Assembly: GCA_024276605.1 (NCBI GenBank)
Contig: JAJRWX010000052.1
Location: 1 to 58,700 of the forward strand
Length of the DNA: 58,700 nt
Direction of reading: 5' to 3'
Source: Planctomycetota bacterium
GTDB lineage: Bacteria > Planctomycetota > Phycisphaerae > UBA1845
Shown: in pieces, positions 36,740-44,226 of the stretch
How the letters are laid out: the number at the start of each line of letters is the position of its first letter
How positions within the stretch are numbered: the first letter of the stretch is position 1
Made by a program: the position numbers and the translations under genes
The notes under the pieces: model-generated
The model's input: the letters and a program-made list of their open reading frames with translations, nothing else
What the model was told of the DNA's origin: nothing
The model's database searches: none

Positions 36740-38218
36740 TTATTTCGTGGAGACCGGTGCATGGATAGATGTGGACATTCGTTTGTCAGTACGATTTCTG
36801 CGTACAAGGGGGGCTGACGCATGCTGAAGTACCTGACGATGCGTAGACTTGTTTTCTGTAATGAGTTGATTGAACAAGTCAGCTAATTCTTTTGCGCGAT
36901 GCTTTCGATCGTAAAAGGACACGGTATGTGCAGTATCATTGGATTGGTCAGACGTGGTAATCATCAGGCTATGCAATGCCGATGCGATGCCTTCTACGTC
37001 ATCAACACGACAAGATGTAAACGAAACCTTTGCCCGACGCAGAATGTCGATCGAAGGGTGACGATTCGATACGTTGGCTAGGATAGGCTTTTGCATGGCT
37101 AGATATTCATAGAGTTTGTTGGGGATTTGCAAATCCGAACCGTCGCCGACGGAACCAATCATAGCTAGCGCATCACTTCCGGCCATATATCCAAGCGATT
37201 CAGCATGGCTCTTTGTGCCGACGACCTCAACTAGGGAATCGACACCGATCTCCTTTGCGATGGCCATGAGAGATTTACCGTTGTAGCACGCATGGCCGAC
37301 TAGCGTCAATTTGAATTTTTGGGCAAGATGCGGGGTGCGACGAATCAGGGCATGGATTGCTTTAAGTAGGGCATGTGGTGATCGTGGACCATAAAATTGC
37401 CCACTATGAACGAGTGAAAATATCTCAGGGGCTACAGTATGGATGGGGGTAACGCGTTTCACGATGTCCGCATCAAATCCGTTGAGAATCGTTACACATT
37501 TATCTTGTATGGCTGGATAGCGACGACACAAATTTTCTCGGGCTGTCGGTGTGTTGACGACAATACGATCTGCATAATGTAGAACGGCTCTTTCCATGCG
37601 CGCTTCAATGTGACGGTGGAGAAGAAAATTACGACGTAGGTATGGATTGCCACACCACGGATCTCGGAAATCAGCTACCCACGGAAGATGCGTTCGATGT
37701 TTGAGTTTAAGCGCGATAAGATGCGCACTAGCATAAGGTGATGTCGAATAAATCAGATCGATAGGGCAGTCCGTGATAACCTGTTTACTTGCGTGCAGTG
37801 CCGGTCGAATCCAACCACTACGCGAGTCCGGAAGATGCAGTAACCCCGTAACCCAATCCTTCGTGCTGCGAAATTTTGATTGAGCAGAGGCCGCAATATT
37901 ATCCTGACTTGTTGAAAGCTTACGCGAACGATCCGCGCGTATTTTCAACGCATGTTTGAGCGTAACCACTCGATCTTCCCACGCGACACGCTGTATATCG
38001 ATACCGGTGGGAACTTCATGAATAAGGCTTTCGTCAACAGGTTCATGGATGGGATCCGAGGTGATGACACTAGCTGACCATCCTAGTTGTGCTAGATGCC
38101 TGACGAAACCAACCGTGCGATGGGTGCCGCTACGATTGATGGGTGGAAAAGCATAAGCGATACACAAAAAACGCCGCGTGGGTGTCGGGTATGGATGTGA
38201 AGTGGGTGGTGACATCAC
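36740..38218 (-). CDS. glycosyltransferase family 4-like protein
   Basis: 492 aa. It has a two-domain GT-B layout. The N-terminal part begins FLCIAYAFPPINRSGTHR, typical of GT4 acceptor-binding domains. The C-terminal part has NGFDAD, FSLVHSGQFYGPRS, LVGHA, and an IPNKLYEYLAMQKPILA segment that holds the nucleotide-sugar-binding Glu. It transfers a sugar from an activated donor, probably at the cytoplasmic face for a surface glycan. It starts three bases after the GT2 gene's stop, so the two are one unit. The acceptor is unknown. Confidence 0.88.
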   Translation of the reverse strand: MMSPPTSHPYPTPTRRFLCIAYAFPPINRSGTHRTVGFVRHLAQLGWSASVITSDPIHEPVDESLIHEVPTGIDIQRVAWEDRVVTLKHALKIRADRSRKLSTSQDNIAASAQSKFRSTKDWVTGLLHLPDSRSGWIRPALHASKQVITDCPIDLIYSTSPYASAHLIALKLKHRTHLPWVADFRDPWCGNPYLRRNFLLHRHIEARMERAVLHYADRIVVNTPTARENLCRRYPAIQDKCVTILNGFDADIVKRVTPIHTVAPEIFSLVHSGQFYGPRSPHALLKAIHALIRRTPHLAQKFKLTLVGHACYNGKSLMAIAKEIGVDSLVEVVGTKSHAESLGYMAGSDALAMIGSVGDGSDLQIPNKLYEYLAMQKPILANVSNRHPSIDILRRAKVSFTSCRVDDVEGIASALHSLMITTSDQSNDTAHTVSFYDRKHRAKELADLFNQLITENKSTHRQVLQHASAPLVRRNRTDKRMSTSIHAPVSTK

Positions 38219-38221
38219 CTG

Positions 38222-39301
38222 TTACGCATTGGCCCGCGTTGCACGAATCGTGTCTCTGCCTGATAAATACGTTTCCATTCTCAGCTTATATCGTTCCTGA
38301 TCTTTCCATCGTTGCCAGGAACCGACGACATAGCCTGCACAGTTACCCAGCGTGATGATCCACATGATGAGCATAGTTAACAAGTAAGCTTCCAGACGAT
38401 GGGTGTCCATGGCAATAGCCCACGCTTTTCGATGATGGGCATAGATAAAGAAATACGTAAAGCATGCGGCCAAGACAACTATGGCCCAGATTGTCCATAT
38501 AGAAGCAACGGCCAACAGGGCCATACCGACTACGTTACGGATACTGTATAGATACCCGGCAGCATCGATTTGTGTGTGTCCACGTCCCGTCCCGTAATTG
38601 TAGAATTGACGAGCAACCGCACGTAAGCTTGTTCGTGGCCGCCAATCCACAATGGCATCGCTCGCGAATTCAAAATGCCCACCCAAAGCGCGAATCTTAT
38701 GATCGAACAGTGTGTCTTCGGAATAACCAATCCACTCCGGCCAGCCTCCACTGCGATGCCACAATGATTTCGTAAACGCCATCGATCGAGCGGAAGGATT
38801 AAATGTTACTGGATCGATCGGTTCCAGTGCGCCGCGCATCGTCGCCAGGCCGACAACACGTTCCAACAGTGTTTGTGAATGTACTTTATAATGCCCTGCC
38901 ACAGCCTCGACATTGTCATCTTCTTCGAATGGTTGTATTAAGTTTGCGAGCCATTGAGGGCGTGCTTTACATCCGGCATCTATCGATGCAATCACGGTCG
39001 AGCGCGCTGCACGAGCGCCGATGTTTCGTCCACCGGCAATGTTAACACCACCGGTTGTCATCATGCGCATTTGAGGCAATGAGGTGAGAAACTGGCGGAT
39101 AACCGGTATCGTGGCGTCGATGGATCCGCCGTCAACAATGATGATTTCGTCAGGTTGGCGCGTCTGAGACGCTAGCGAACTTAATACCGTAGCACAGCCT
39201 TGGGGGTCGTTACGTACCGTAAGTACGACACTGACGGTAACACGCCGGCAGTTCTTGCCTACGTGGGATTTCGATGTTTTACTTGAGGTGTGATGCAACA
39301 T
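38222..39301 (-). CDS. glycosyltransferase family 2 with C-terminal membrane helices
   Basis: 359 aa. It has a GT-A fold with VSVVLTVRNDPQGCATVLSSL, VDGGSIDAT, and the metal/nucleotide region GARAARSTVIASIDAG. The acceptor-side motif GYSEDTLFDHKI supplies an ED(T) catalytic acid-base pair. Two or three hydrophobic helices follow (about residues 250-320), so it is probably an inner-membrane enzyme. Together with the GT4 gene it suggests synthesis of an exported glycan. Both are downstream of the PqqD/HprK-related genes on the same strand, with a gap of 215 bp that could hold a separate promoter. Confidence 0.88.
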   Translation of the reverse strand: MLHHTSSKTSKSHVGKNCRRVTVSVVLTVRNDPQGCATVLSSLASQTRQPDEIIIVDGGSIDATIPVIRQFLTSLPQMRMMTTGGVNIAGGRNIGARAARSTVIASIDAGCKARPQWLANLIQPFEEDDNVEAVAGHYKVHSQTLLERVVGLATMRGALEPIDPVTFNPSARSMAFTKSLWHRSGGWPEWIGYSEDTLFDHKIRALGGHFEFASDAIVDWRPRTSLRAVARQFYNYGTGRGHTQIDAAGYLYSIRNVVGMALLAVASIWTIWAIVVLAACFTYFFIYAHHRKAWAIAMDTHRLEAYLLTMLIMWIITLGNCAGYVVGSWQRWKDQERYKLRMETYLSGRDTIRATRANA

Positions 39302-39516
39302 GTTTGGATAATCTCTACGTTGAGTGACCGACGCTGCCGGGACGAATAGCTACGATACGTGCCATATCGGAAAGTATTCGACGTAGAATAAGCAGATTAT
39401 CGGGCGATCTGTAGCGTCTAACATGAGGGAGTAACATAGAATCGGCATTTCTCTCCGGAAGAAAGCACTAACGGATGCTATTGTCGAGAAAGCTCGCACC
39501 GTTGATGTTGAGTATT

Positions 39517-40710
39517 TTATGTGCTTGCGTGAATTTGGTGCGTTGTAGCTACCTTGAGTCGCTGCATGTTGCGAAGAAGTGATCGCCATACCAGACGTCC
39601 GCCACGCCATAGGTGAGCGACGCTCCGCCACCCTATGTGTCGATATGGGTAGATTTTCGCTAAATGCCTTCCTGTTGGAAGGAGGAAATTGCGGGCATAG
39701 CCGAGTCGAAATCGTATCCCCGGCGTAGTTAATAAATCTACCGTCAGGTGTCCGATAGGGTGGTTGGCATCACGTGGGGCTTGCCAAAGCACCAGGCGAT
39801 CTTTCCAACTCGTGTTCATTCCAGCTAAGCTATCTCGAAAAGATGTCGGCACGAACGGGCCCCAAGTAGACTCGGCCACACTGATTGCCCACCGTACCGG
39901 TGCGACAAGATGCCAGCTCTTGGCACGGCTCAACACGAGTGACCAATCCATCTGCCGGCCAAAGACCTCGCACCATCGTTTCACATCATATAGCCACATA
40001 AGCCTGGAACAATCATGAAACGCGGCATGGGCCGCCAGGTGAATCAGCATCGTCTCTGCACAGGGGATGACAGCTTTAGCTTGACCAATCTCAACACGGC
40101 GTGCGTCTTCCCAGAATTGATCTTCGTGTAGTAATGGGGCATATCGAGTGGGCCGAAAAGGTCTCACATGAACATCAAGCCGGATAGGATTCGGTCCAGC
40201 AGAGATAAATTCCAACTCATAGTAATACGTAGGGAAGTGGTCTTCGCGCACGAGGTCCATACCTTTTATGCATCCTAGTTGCTTAAGCAGCGAGGTAGCG
40301 GCTTCAACATCTCGCGCTTTCAGTAGTAGGTCCACATCGCTCATGGGGCGAAGGTCCGGTCGATCATATACCTGTCCCAGCAACGCCGCTCCTTTGAGCA
40401 ACATCACGTCGATACCCGCTTGGTTGAACCCTGTAAGAATCGTCTCAAGTTTGCTATGTAGATTCAGATTATGCGTGGCTACGCGAAGGGATGATTGTTT
40501 CAATAAATGATCACAGCCTGGCGGGATGTTACGTTTCGATCGTTTGGCATGATCCAGCACCAAACCTGCAAACTTCGTAGCCAATGCCTCTTGCGTAAGC
40601 TGTTGCCACTGCACATCGGTGGTTGATTGGTGGACGGCATCAATCCCCGTTAGCCATCGCTTCATGAGCGTATATTGGTGCATTGTCAATAAATGGCCTT
40701 TCAAGGACAT
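39517..40710 (-). CDS. nucleotidyltransferase family protein (NTP_transf_5 type)
   Basis: About 397 aa from the ATG at 40710, with GGGGG upstream; a TTG 18 bases earlier is in frame. The core LLKGAALLGQVYDRP...RPMSDVDLLL contains the catalytic D-x-D (DVD) of the nucleotidyltransferase superfamily. The rest is mostly helical, including LIHLAAHAAFHDCSRLMWLYDV. The family is annotated only as uncharacterised nucleotidyltransferase. In many genomes it travels with HprK-related kinases and PqqD-like proteins in exopolysaccharide or exosortase-linked loci (established association). Here it directly follows those genes and is probably cotranscribed. Confidence 0.85.
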   Translation of the reverse strand: MSLKGHLLTMHQYTLMKRWLTGIDAVHQSTTDVQWQQLTQEALATKFAGLVLDHAKRSKRNIPPGCDHLLKQSSLRVATHNLNLHSKLETILTGFNQAGIDVMLLKGAALLGQVYDRPDLRPMSDVDLLLKARDVEAATSLLKQLGCIKGMDLVREDHFPTYYYELEFISAGPNPIRLDVHVRPFRPTRYAPLLHEDQFWEDARRVEIGQAKAVIPCAETMLIHLAAHAAFHDCSRLMWLYDVKRWCEVFGRQMDWSLVLSRAKSWHLVAPVRWAISVAESTWGPFVPTSFRDSLAGMNTSWKDRLVLWQAPRDANHPIGHLTVDLLTTPGIRFRLGYARNFLLPTGRHLAKIYPYRHIGWRSVAHLWRGGRLVWRSLLRNMQRLKVATTHQIHAST

Positions 40711-40737
40711 GAATACATCCCCCGTCAACCGTATCCA

Positions 40738-41634
40738 TTAAGCGCTTTTTGCTTGCCTCATTTGCCTGCGTAGAACCAGATCATCAATAAGATCGCAACT
40801 CTGATGAATATCGCCGGTTACTAATCTGTGGCACGTTACATCACGGATCATTCCGGACAATACATCAAGTGGTATCGACGCACAGCCAAGCAGGTTAAAA
40901 CACACTTTATGAAGTTCAAACACCGCTTCCGCGCGATGCATAGGGATCAATTGTGGTGGAGCGTTCTCGATGTATCGTGGGAAAATCACGTGACGAATAG
41001 GGCAAGTTGTCCCCAGCGCATCACTACGAAGATCGAGTGGACGTACGTAACGGACGTACCCTTTCGCACCTTTGAGATAGTGTCCCCTCCCGTGAAACGG
41101 TACACCGAGAGATTCGATAACTTCGTAACCCGGTTTTTTGATACAAATCGCGCGGGGATAAGGATGTAGTACACACGAATGTATATCGATCAAGGCGAAT
41201 TCGTCACTCAAATACTTCCAGCCGCGAGAAAGCAAAGCTGTGGATAATGTTGATTTTCCGCTTCCTGAATGAGCGGCAAAAATCACACCTTGGTTTTCCA
41301 TTTGCATCGTTGCGGCATGTAGTTGTAGGAGGTTTGGTATCAGTCGAGGTAGTTGCCAATTGACGCACCACTCCACACACGGAAACAATTCTCCCTTGCG
41401 CGCAGGTTCAAACTGTAGTCGGCCATTGACGGATACATCATATCTTGGACGGTGTCGCAAGGTAAATGGCTTGGGCTTGACTTCGATTTCGATTGTCGGG
41501 TTGGGACGCTTATCTATACATGCATATCCATAGAGAGAATCATACATGTCCGCGATGTTACGCACGGTGGTGCGCAGCGTTACAGGCACGACGCCGATTT
41601 GATAATGGCTTTCGATAGTCTTACGCGATAACAT
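40738..41634 (-). CDS. HprK-related kinase
   Basis: 298 aa. The C-terminal half resembles HPr kinase/phosphorylase: LHAATM, the Walker A loop AAHSGSGKST (about 120-129), and YLSDEFALID, where the Asp is the likely catalytic or phosphate-contacting residue. The first 100 residues are unlike HprK and are typical of the HprK-related kinase A group. No HPr or PTS genes are nearby. Such kinases occur with PqqD-family proteins in a conserved but poorly understood system. The phosphorylated substrate is unknown; the adjacent peptide or the nucleotidyltransferase pathway are possibilities (inference). Confidence 0.85.
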   Translation of the reverse strand: MLSRKTIESHYQIGVVPVTLRTTVRNIADMYDSLYGYACIDKRPNPTIEIEVKPKPFTLRHRPRYDVSVNGRLQFEPARKGELFPCVEWCVNWQLPRLIPNLLQLHAATMQMENQGVIFAAHSGSGKSTLSTALLSRGWKYLSDEFALIDIHSCVLHPYPRAICIKKPGYEVIESLGVPFHGRGHYLKGAKGYVRYVRPLDLRSDALGTTCPIRHVIFPRYIENAPPQLIPMHRAEAVFELHKVCFNLLGCASIPLDVLSGMIRDVTCHRLVTGDIHQSCDLIDDLVLRRQMRQAKSA

Positions 41635-41656
41635 ACACTTAAACCCGTTATTATAT

Positions 41657-41962
41657 TTATTCTTCGATGACGAGTTGTAAGTCCTTCAAGTCCTTAACAA
41701 CTCTTTCCACATGGGCAAGCGCCTCGTCGTAGTCTACACAAAAAGAATCGTACATTCGATGGGCTACTTCGTAGACCTGCCGATGAGGTTCGCATGCTTC
41801 CCAAATCGCTAGCGCTGTTTCATTGAAGTGATGCGTGTTAGCTGTGACCGCATCATATACCAACGCCTCACCATCTATATAACGAATGGTTAGATCATCA
41901 CGTTTGCGCGGCATCCTTACGGTCGGCTGATTGCGCTGAAACGTATGATGTTCTTGCAGCAT
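41657..41962 (-). CDS. PqqD-family protein (peptide-binding RRE-like)
   Basis: 101 aa, the usual PqqD size. Blocks typical of the family: LTIRYIDGEALVYDAVTANTHHFNETALAIWEAC, then a helical part ending DLKDLQLVIEE. PqqD-like domains bind leader peptides of ribosomally made peptides and present them to modifying enzymes (established for RiPP systems). No radical-SAM enzyme is adjacent. It lies between a VKOR-like redox protein and an HprK-related kinase, downstream of a small exported cysteine-rich protein, which is the natural candidate for its ligand. Confidence 0.87.
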   Translation of the reverse strand: MLQEHHTFQRNQPTVRMPRKRDDLTIRYIDGEALVYDAVTANTHHFNETALAIWEACEPHRQVYEVAHRMYDSFCVDYDEALAHVERVVKDLKDLQLVIEE

Positions 41963-41984
41963 ATGAAAGCATCCCTGCTACGAT

Positions 41985-43385
41985 CTAAGGTAGATGATCC
42001 ATCGTGACATTGGCCTGGGCGGTCATCTCTTGTGCGATGGTCTTCCAAAAAACTTCACTATTTAGACATAAGGTAGGCACACGCCGACCGTTAAGATAAG
42101 CTACTGGAGCATCTTCAATACCGAGTTGTTTAGCCAGTGCCATATCTGATTCAATCTTGCCGACAACCTCCGGGGCATTCATACGAGTAAGCAGGGCTTG
42201 TTGATTTAGCCCAATTGATTTGGCCATTTGTGCAATATCCGCGCGAGTGTGATGGCGTTGATTTACCAGTAGTTCCTGACGTAAGGCAGAAAATGCTCGA
42301 AATCCTCCCTCCTCGTAGGCTGCCACAGCCGCCAAGCAAGATAAGCTTTCATCGGTAGTATCTGATTGAGTTAGAGTTGTCGTAGATACGGCCCCTTGTG
42401 GTATATGAACGGGCAGATGTCTGAAATCTACGTTGATGCGATGACCGAAAGCTTCTCGGATGTGACCGCCGAGTGTCGCTTCAAAGCATCGTGATGCCCG
42501 ATTGTCATAGTTCGTAAAAACGGTGAGTTGCGGCTTGTTGTCGTTGGTTACAGAAGCCGAGATCCGATCTTTAGTGGCTTCTTTAATGACGGGGTTTACT
42601 GGTTGGGCATAGAATTCTCGAAGTACATACGAGGGGTCTTCCTTAAATGCGTTCGTTAGCTTTTCAAGCACGGCATGCCTACGCCAAAAATCTCGGGCGA
42701 TGATCGTGGTATCGTAGTATAACCAACAGCCGAAACCGACAAAAGCAATCGAAACACCAGCCATCAATGGCGACAAACCGTACGTTGCCATCTGGCGATT
42801 GGGCGAAGCACTTCGACCGAATCCTGATGAGCGAATCAGACTATGTCGTAGCCATACGGTTGAAGTTAGTATGATAGCATTCAGGAAATGTACAATGATG
42901 CAATCCATGCACCATCCCGACCTATGCTTAGCCATGATGATGATCCAAAAAATCGAAGCGAGTATGGCACACGATTGTACAATGAACGTGATCTTCCATT
43001 GATACCCTGTCCAATGTGCAGCGGAAGGTTGTAACATAAACCAAAGAATAATCGCCATGAAATAAAGAAAGCCTATAAGCGAAGTAGGAATCAGTATGCG
43101 ACGGTTGCCTAGGAGTAAATCAAACGACCCCCAACGGCTTGCGGTTGTAGCGCCGCATGGTGATGCAGAGGTAGGTGCTGTCACGCAGGGCATGGCCAGT
43201 AGTGTGTCGTTGCTCGTGTCAACCTGCCAACCACCGTCATGAACTTTTACAAGTGAGCCACATATCCAAACGCCAATACCTGCCGAGATGAAGATGATGA
43301 GTGATATATATTTGGCCTTGCGAAGCTGATTGGAAAAAGAAAAATCGCTTTTCCAAGTTTGTAATTCAGTATTGTTTCCGTTCAT
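41985..43385 (-). CDS. VKOR-family disulfide-generating membrane protein fused to DsbA-like domain
   Basis: 466 aa. The N-terminal VKOR domain (about residues 25-182) has four helices, loop cysteines Cys67 and Cys77, the conserved SRWGSF...IPTSLIGFLYF segment, and the active-site pair Cys159-x-x-Cys162 (WCMDC) at the start of helix four. A further helix (about 205-226) leads to a periplasmic thioredoxin-like domain (about 285-455) with a cis-Pro-type segment DAPVAYLNGRRVPTL. That domain lacks the usual CxxC: the place reads FTNYDNRASRC with one Cys (Cys300). VKOR-Trx fusions oxidise cysteines of exported proteins. The cysteine-rich mini-protein encoded just upstream is a plausible substrate. 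Confidence 0.8.
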   Translation of the reverse strand: MNGNNTELQTWKSDFSFSNQLRKAKYISLIIFISAGIGVWICGSLVKVHDGGWQVDTSNDTLLAMPCVTAPTSASPCGATTASRWGSFDLLLGNRRILIPTSLIGFLYFMAIILWFMLQPSAAHWTGYQWKITFIVQSCAILASIFWIIIMAKHRSGWCMDCIIVHFLNAIILTSTVWLRHSLIRSSGFGRSASPNRQMATYGLSPLMAGVSIAFVGFGCWLYYDTTIIARDFWRRHAVLEKLTNAFKEDPSYVLREFYAQPVNPVIKEATKDRISASVTNDNKPQLTVFTNYDNRASRCFEATLGGHIREAFGHRINVDFRHLPVHIPQGAVSTTTLTQSDTTDESLSCLAAVAAYEEGGFRAFSALRQELLVNQRHHTRADIAQMAKSIGLNQQALLTRMNAPEVVGKIESDMALAKQLGIEDAPVAYLNGRRVPTLCLNSEVFWKTIAQEMTAQANVTMDHLP

Positions 43386-43507
43386 GACCTGTTCACTGAA
43401 ACAGTCACGCTAATGCGTCGTAATGTATTGACAAACATTGTCTGGTTAATCCGAGTGTCAAATGCTACATATCTTGGCAATGCTGAATATACTGATTATG
43501 CCTAAAC

Positions 43508-43789
43508 CTAAGTGCATACATTACCCACACAATTTAATCCGTTACAGCATGGTTCAAGCGTTGCACCACCGCATGCTTGCCCGGCGGGATAGCAACTCTG
43601 CACATAGGCCATTGCATCTTGAGCGAAAAATGTTGAGATTACCGGCGCGATAAAAGCGAGTTTGATGCCTGCGCGTACTACATCCCGGCGGCTGTGAGGT
43701 TGGGCAGATGCTGAGCTTGTTGCCGGCAGCATGTTGTCCGGTAGACCTTGAAGGTCGATATCTCTCATCATAGAGGCACCATCTTTCAT
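43508..43789 (-). CDS. Tat-signal, cysteine-rich mini-protein with cystine-knot spacing
   Basis: 93 aa. An N-terminal leader of about 30 residues (RDIDLQGLPDNMLP) precedes a twin-arginine signal: SRRDVV at 33-38, a hydrophobic stretch (about 42-57), and a likely cleavage site after DAMA (61). The mature part of about 32 residues has six cysteines at 66, 73, 81, 82, 87 and 92, giving C-x6-C-x7-CC-x4-C-x4-C with PCCNGLNC in the middle. This is the spacing of inhibitor-cystine-knot peptides. It is the first gene of the VKOR / PqqD / HprK-related cluster. Function unknown; a secreted stable mini-protein, toxin, inhibitor or signal are all possible. Starts at the ATGs at 43768 or 43771 would also keep the Tat signal. 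Confidence 0.75.
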   Translation of the reverse strand: MKDGASMMRDIDLQGLPDNMLPATSSASAQPHSRRDVVRAGIKLAFIAPVISTFFAQDAMAYVQSCYPAGQACGGATLEPCCNGLNCVGNVCT

Positions 43790-44226
43790 ACACCCAAGAC
43801 CGTAGTACTATCGGAGCGTCCTTGGGGATAGTGAAGTTATCGGGGGTATACATCCAACAGAAAACCAGACAGGAAATGCATCCCAAAGCCACCACTCTGG
43901 CCGGGGCTAGTGCTTCGTCACAGCTAAGAATTCGGGTGGCATGGGTAAGTCCCGATGTATCCCGACTATACGTCGGGATACATCGGGGCTTACCCGTGTA
44001 GCTTCGGTGGCCACCACGGGCAAAAAAAGCCTTGCCCATGCCACCCTCGATGAACCCGAAAAATAAGCTGTGACACAGTACTAGTGGTTGTTTAGGCTAT
44101 TGGCCATGGCGGTCAACCGCTACAGACCACACGGTGAATTAGCGGACGTTTGAAAAGCCTCTCGTAAACGTAGGCCAAAATACTAATCAGGCTACCATGG
44201 TGAACGTTTGTCCCATAGTCACCAAA
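43790..44226. other. intergenic region with palindromic element
   Basis: 437 bp upstream of the mini-protein gene and downstream of a choice-of-anchor B gene. It contains the repeat element at 43934-44046. Open frames here are created by the repeat and are not credible genes. The promoter for the mini-protein cluster should lie between about 43790 and 43930, but no clear hexamers are seen. Confidence 0.5.
43934..44046. repeat. 113-bp palindromic (MITE-like) element
   Basis: The ends are inverted copies of GGGTGGCATGGG(T/C)AAG: left 43934-43949, right 44031-44046, with one mismatch. Nested inside is a second inverted repeat with 24-base arms (43943-43966 and 43972-43995) and one G-U-type mismatch. 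The right half (43993-44046) recurs at 55431-55484. There is no transposase inside. Structure and recurrence suggest a small non-autonomous repeat. Confidence 0.7.

Noticed and set aside
43554-44039. A 161-codon frame on the minus strand overlapping the mini-protein gene.
   Set aside because: Its first part is the palindromic repeat, and a similar start occurs at the other repeat copy (55477, -), so it is repeat-derived. The overlapping frame at 43508-43789 has a Tat signal and ordered cysteines.
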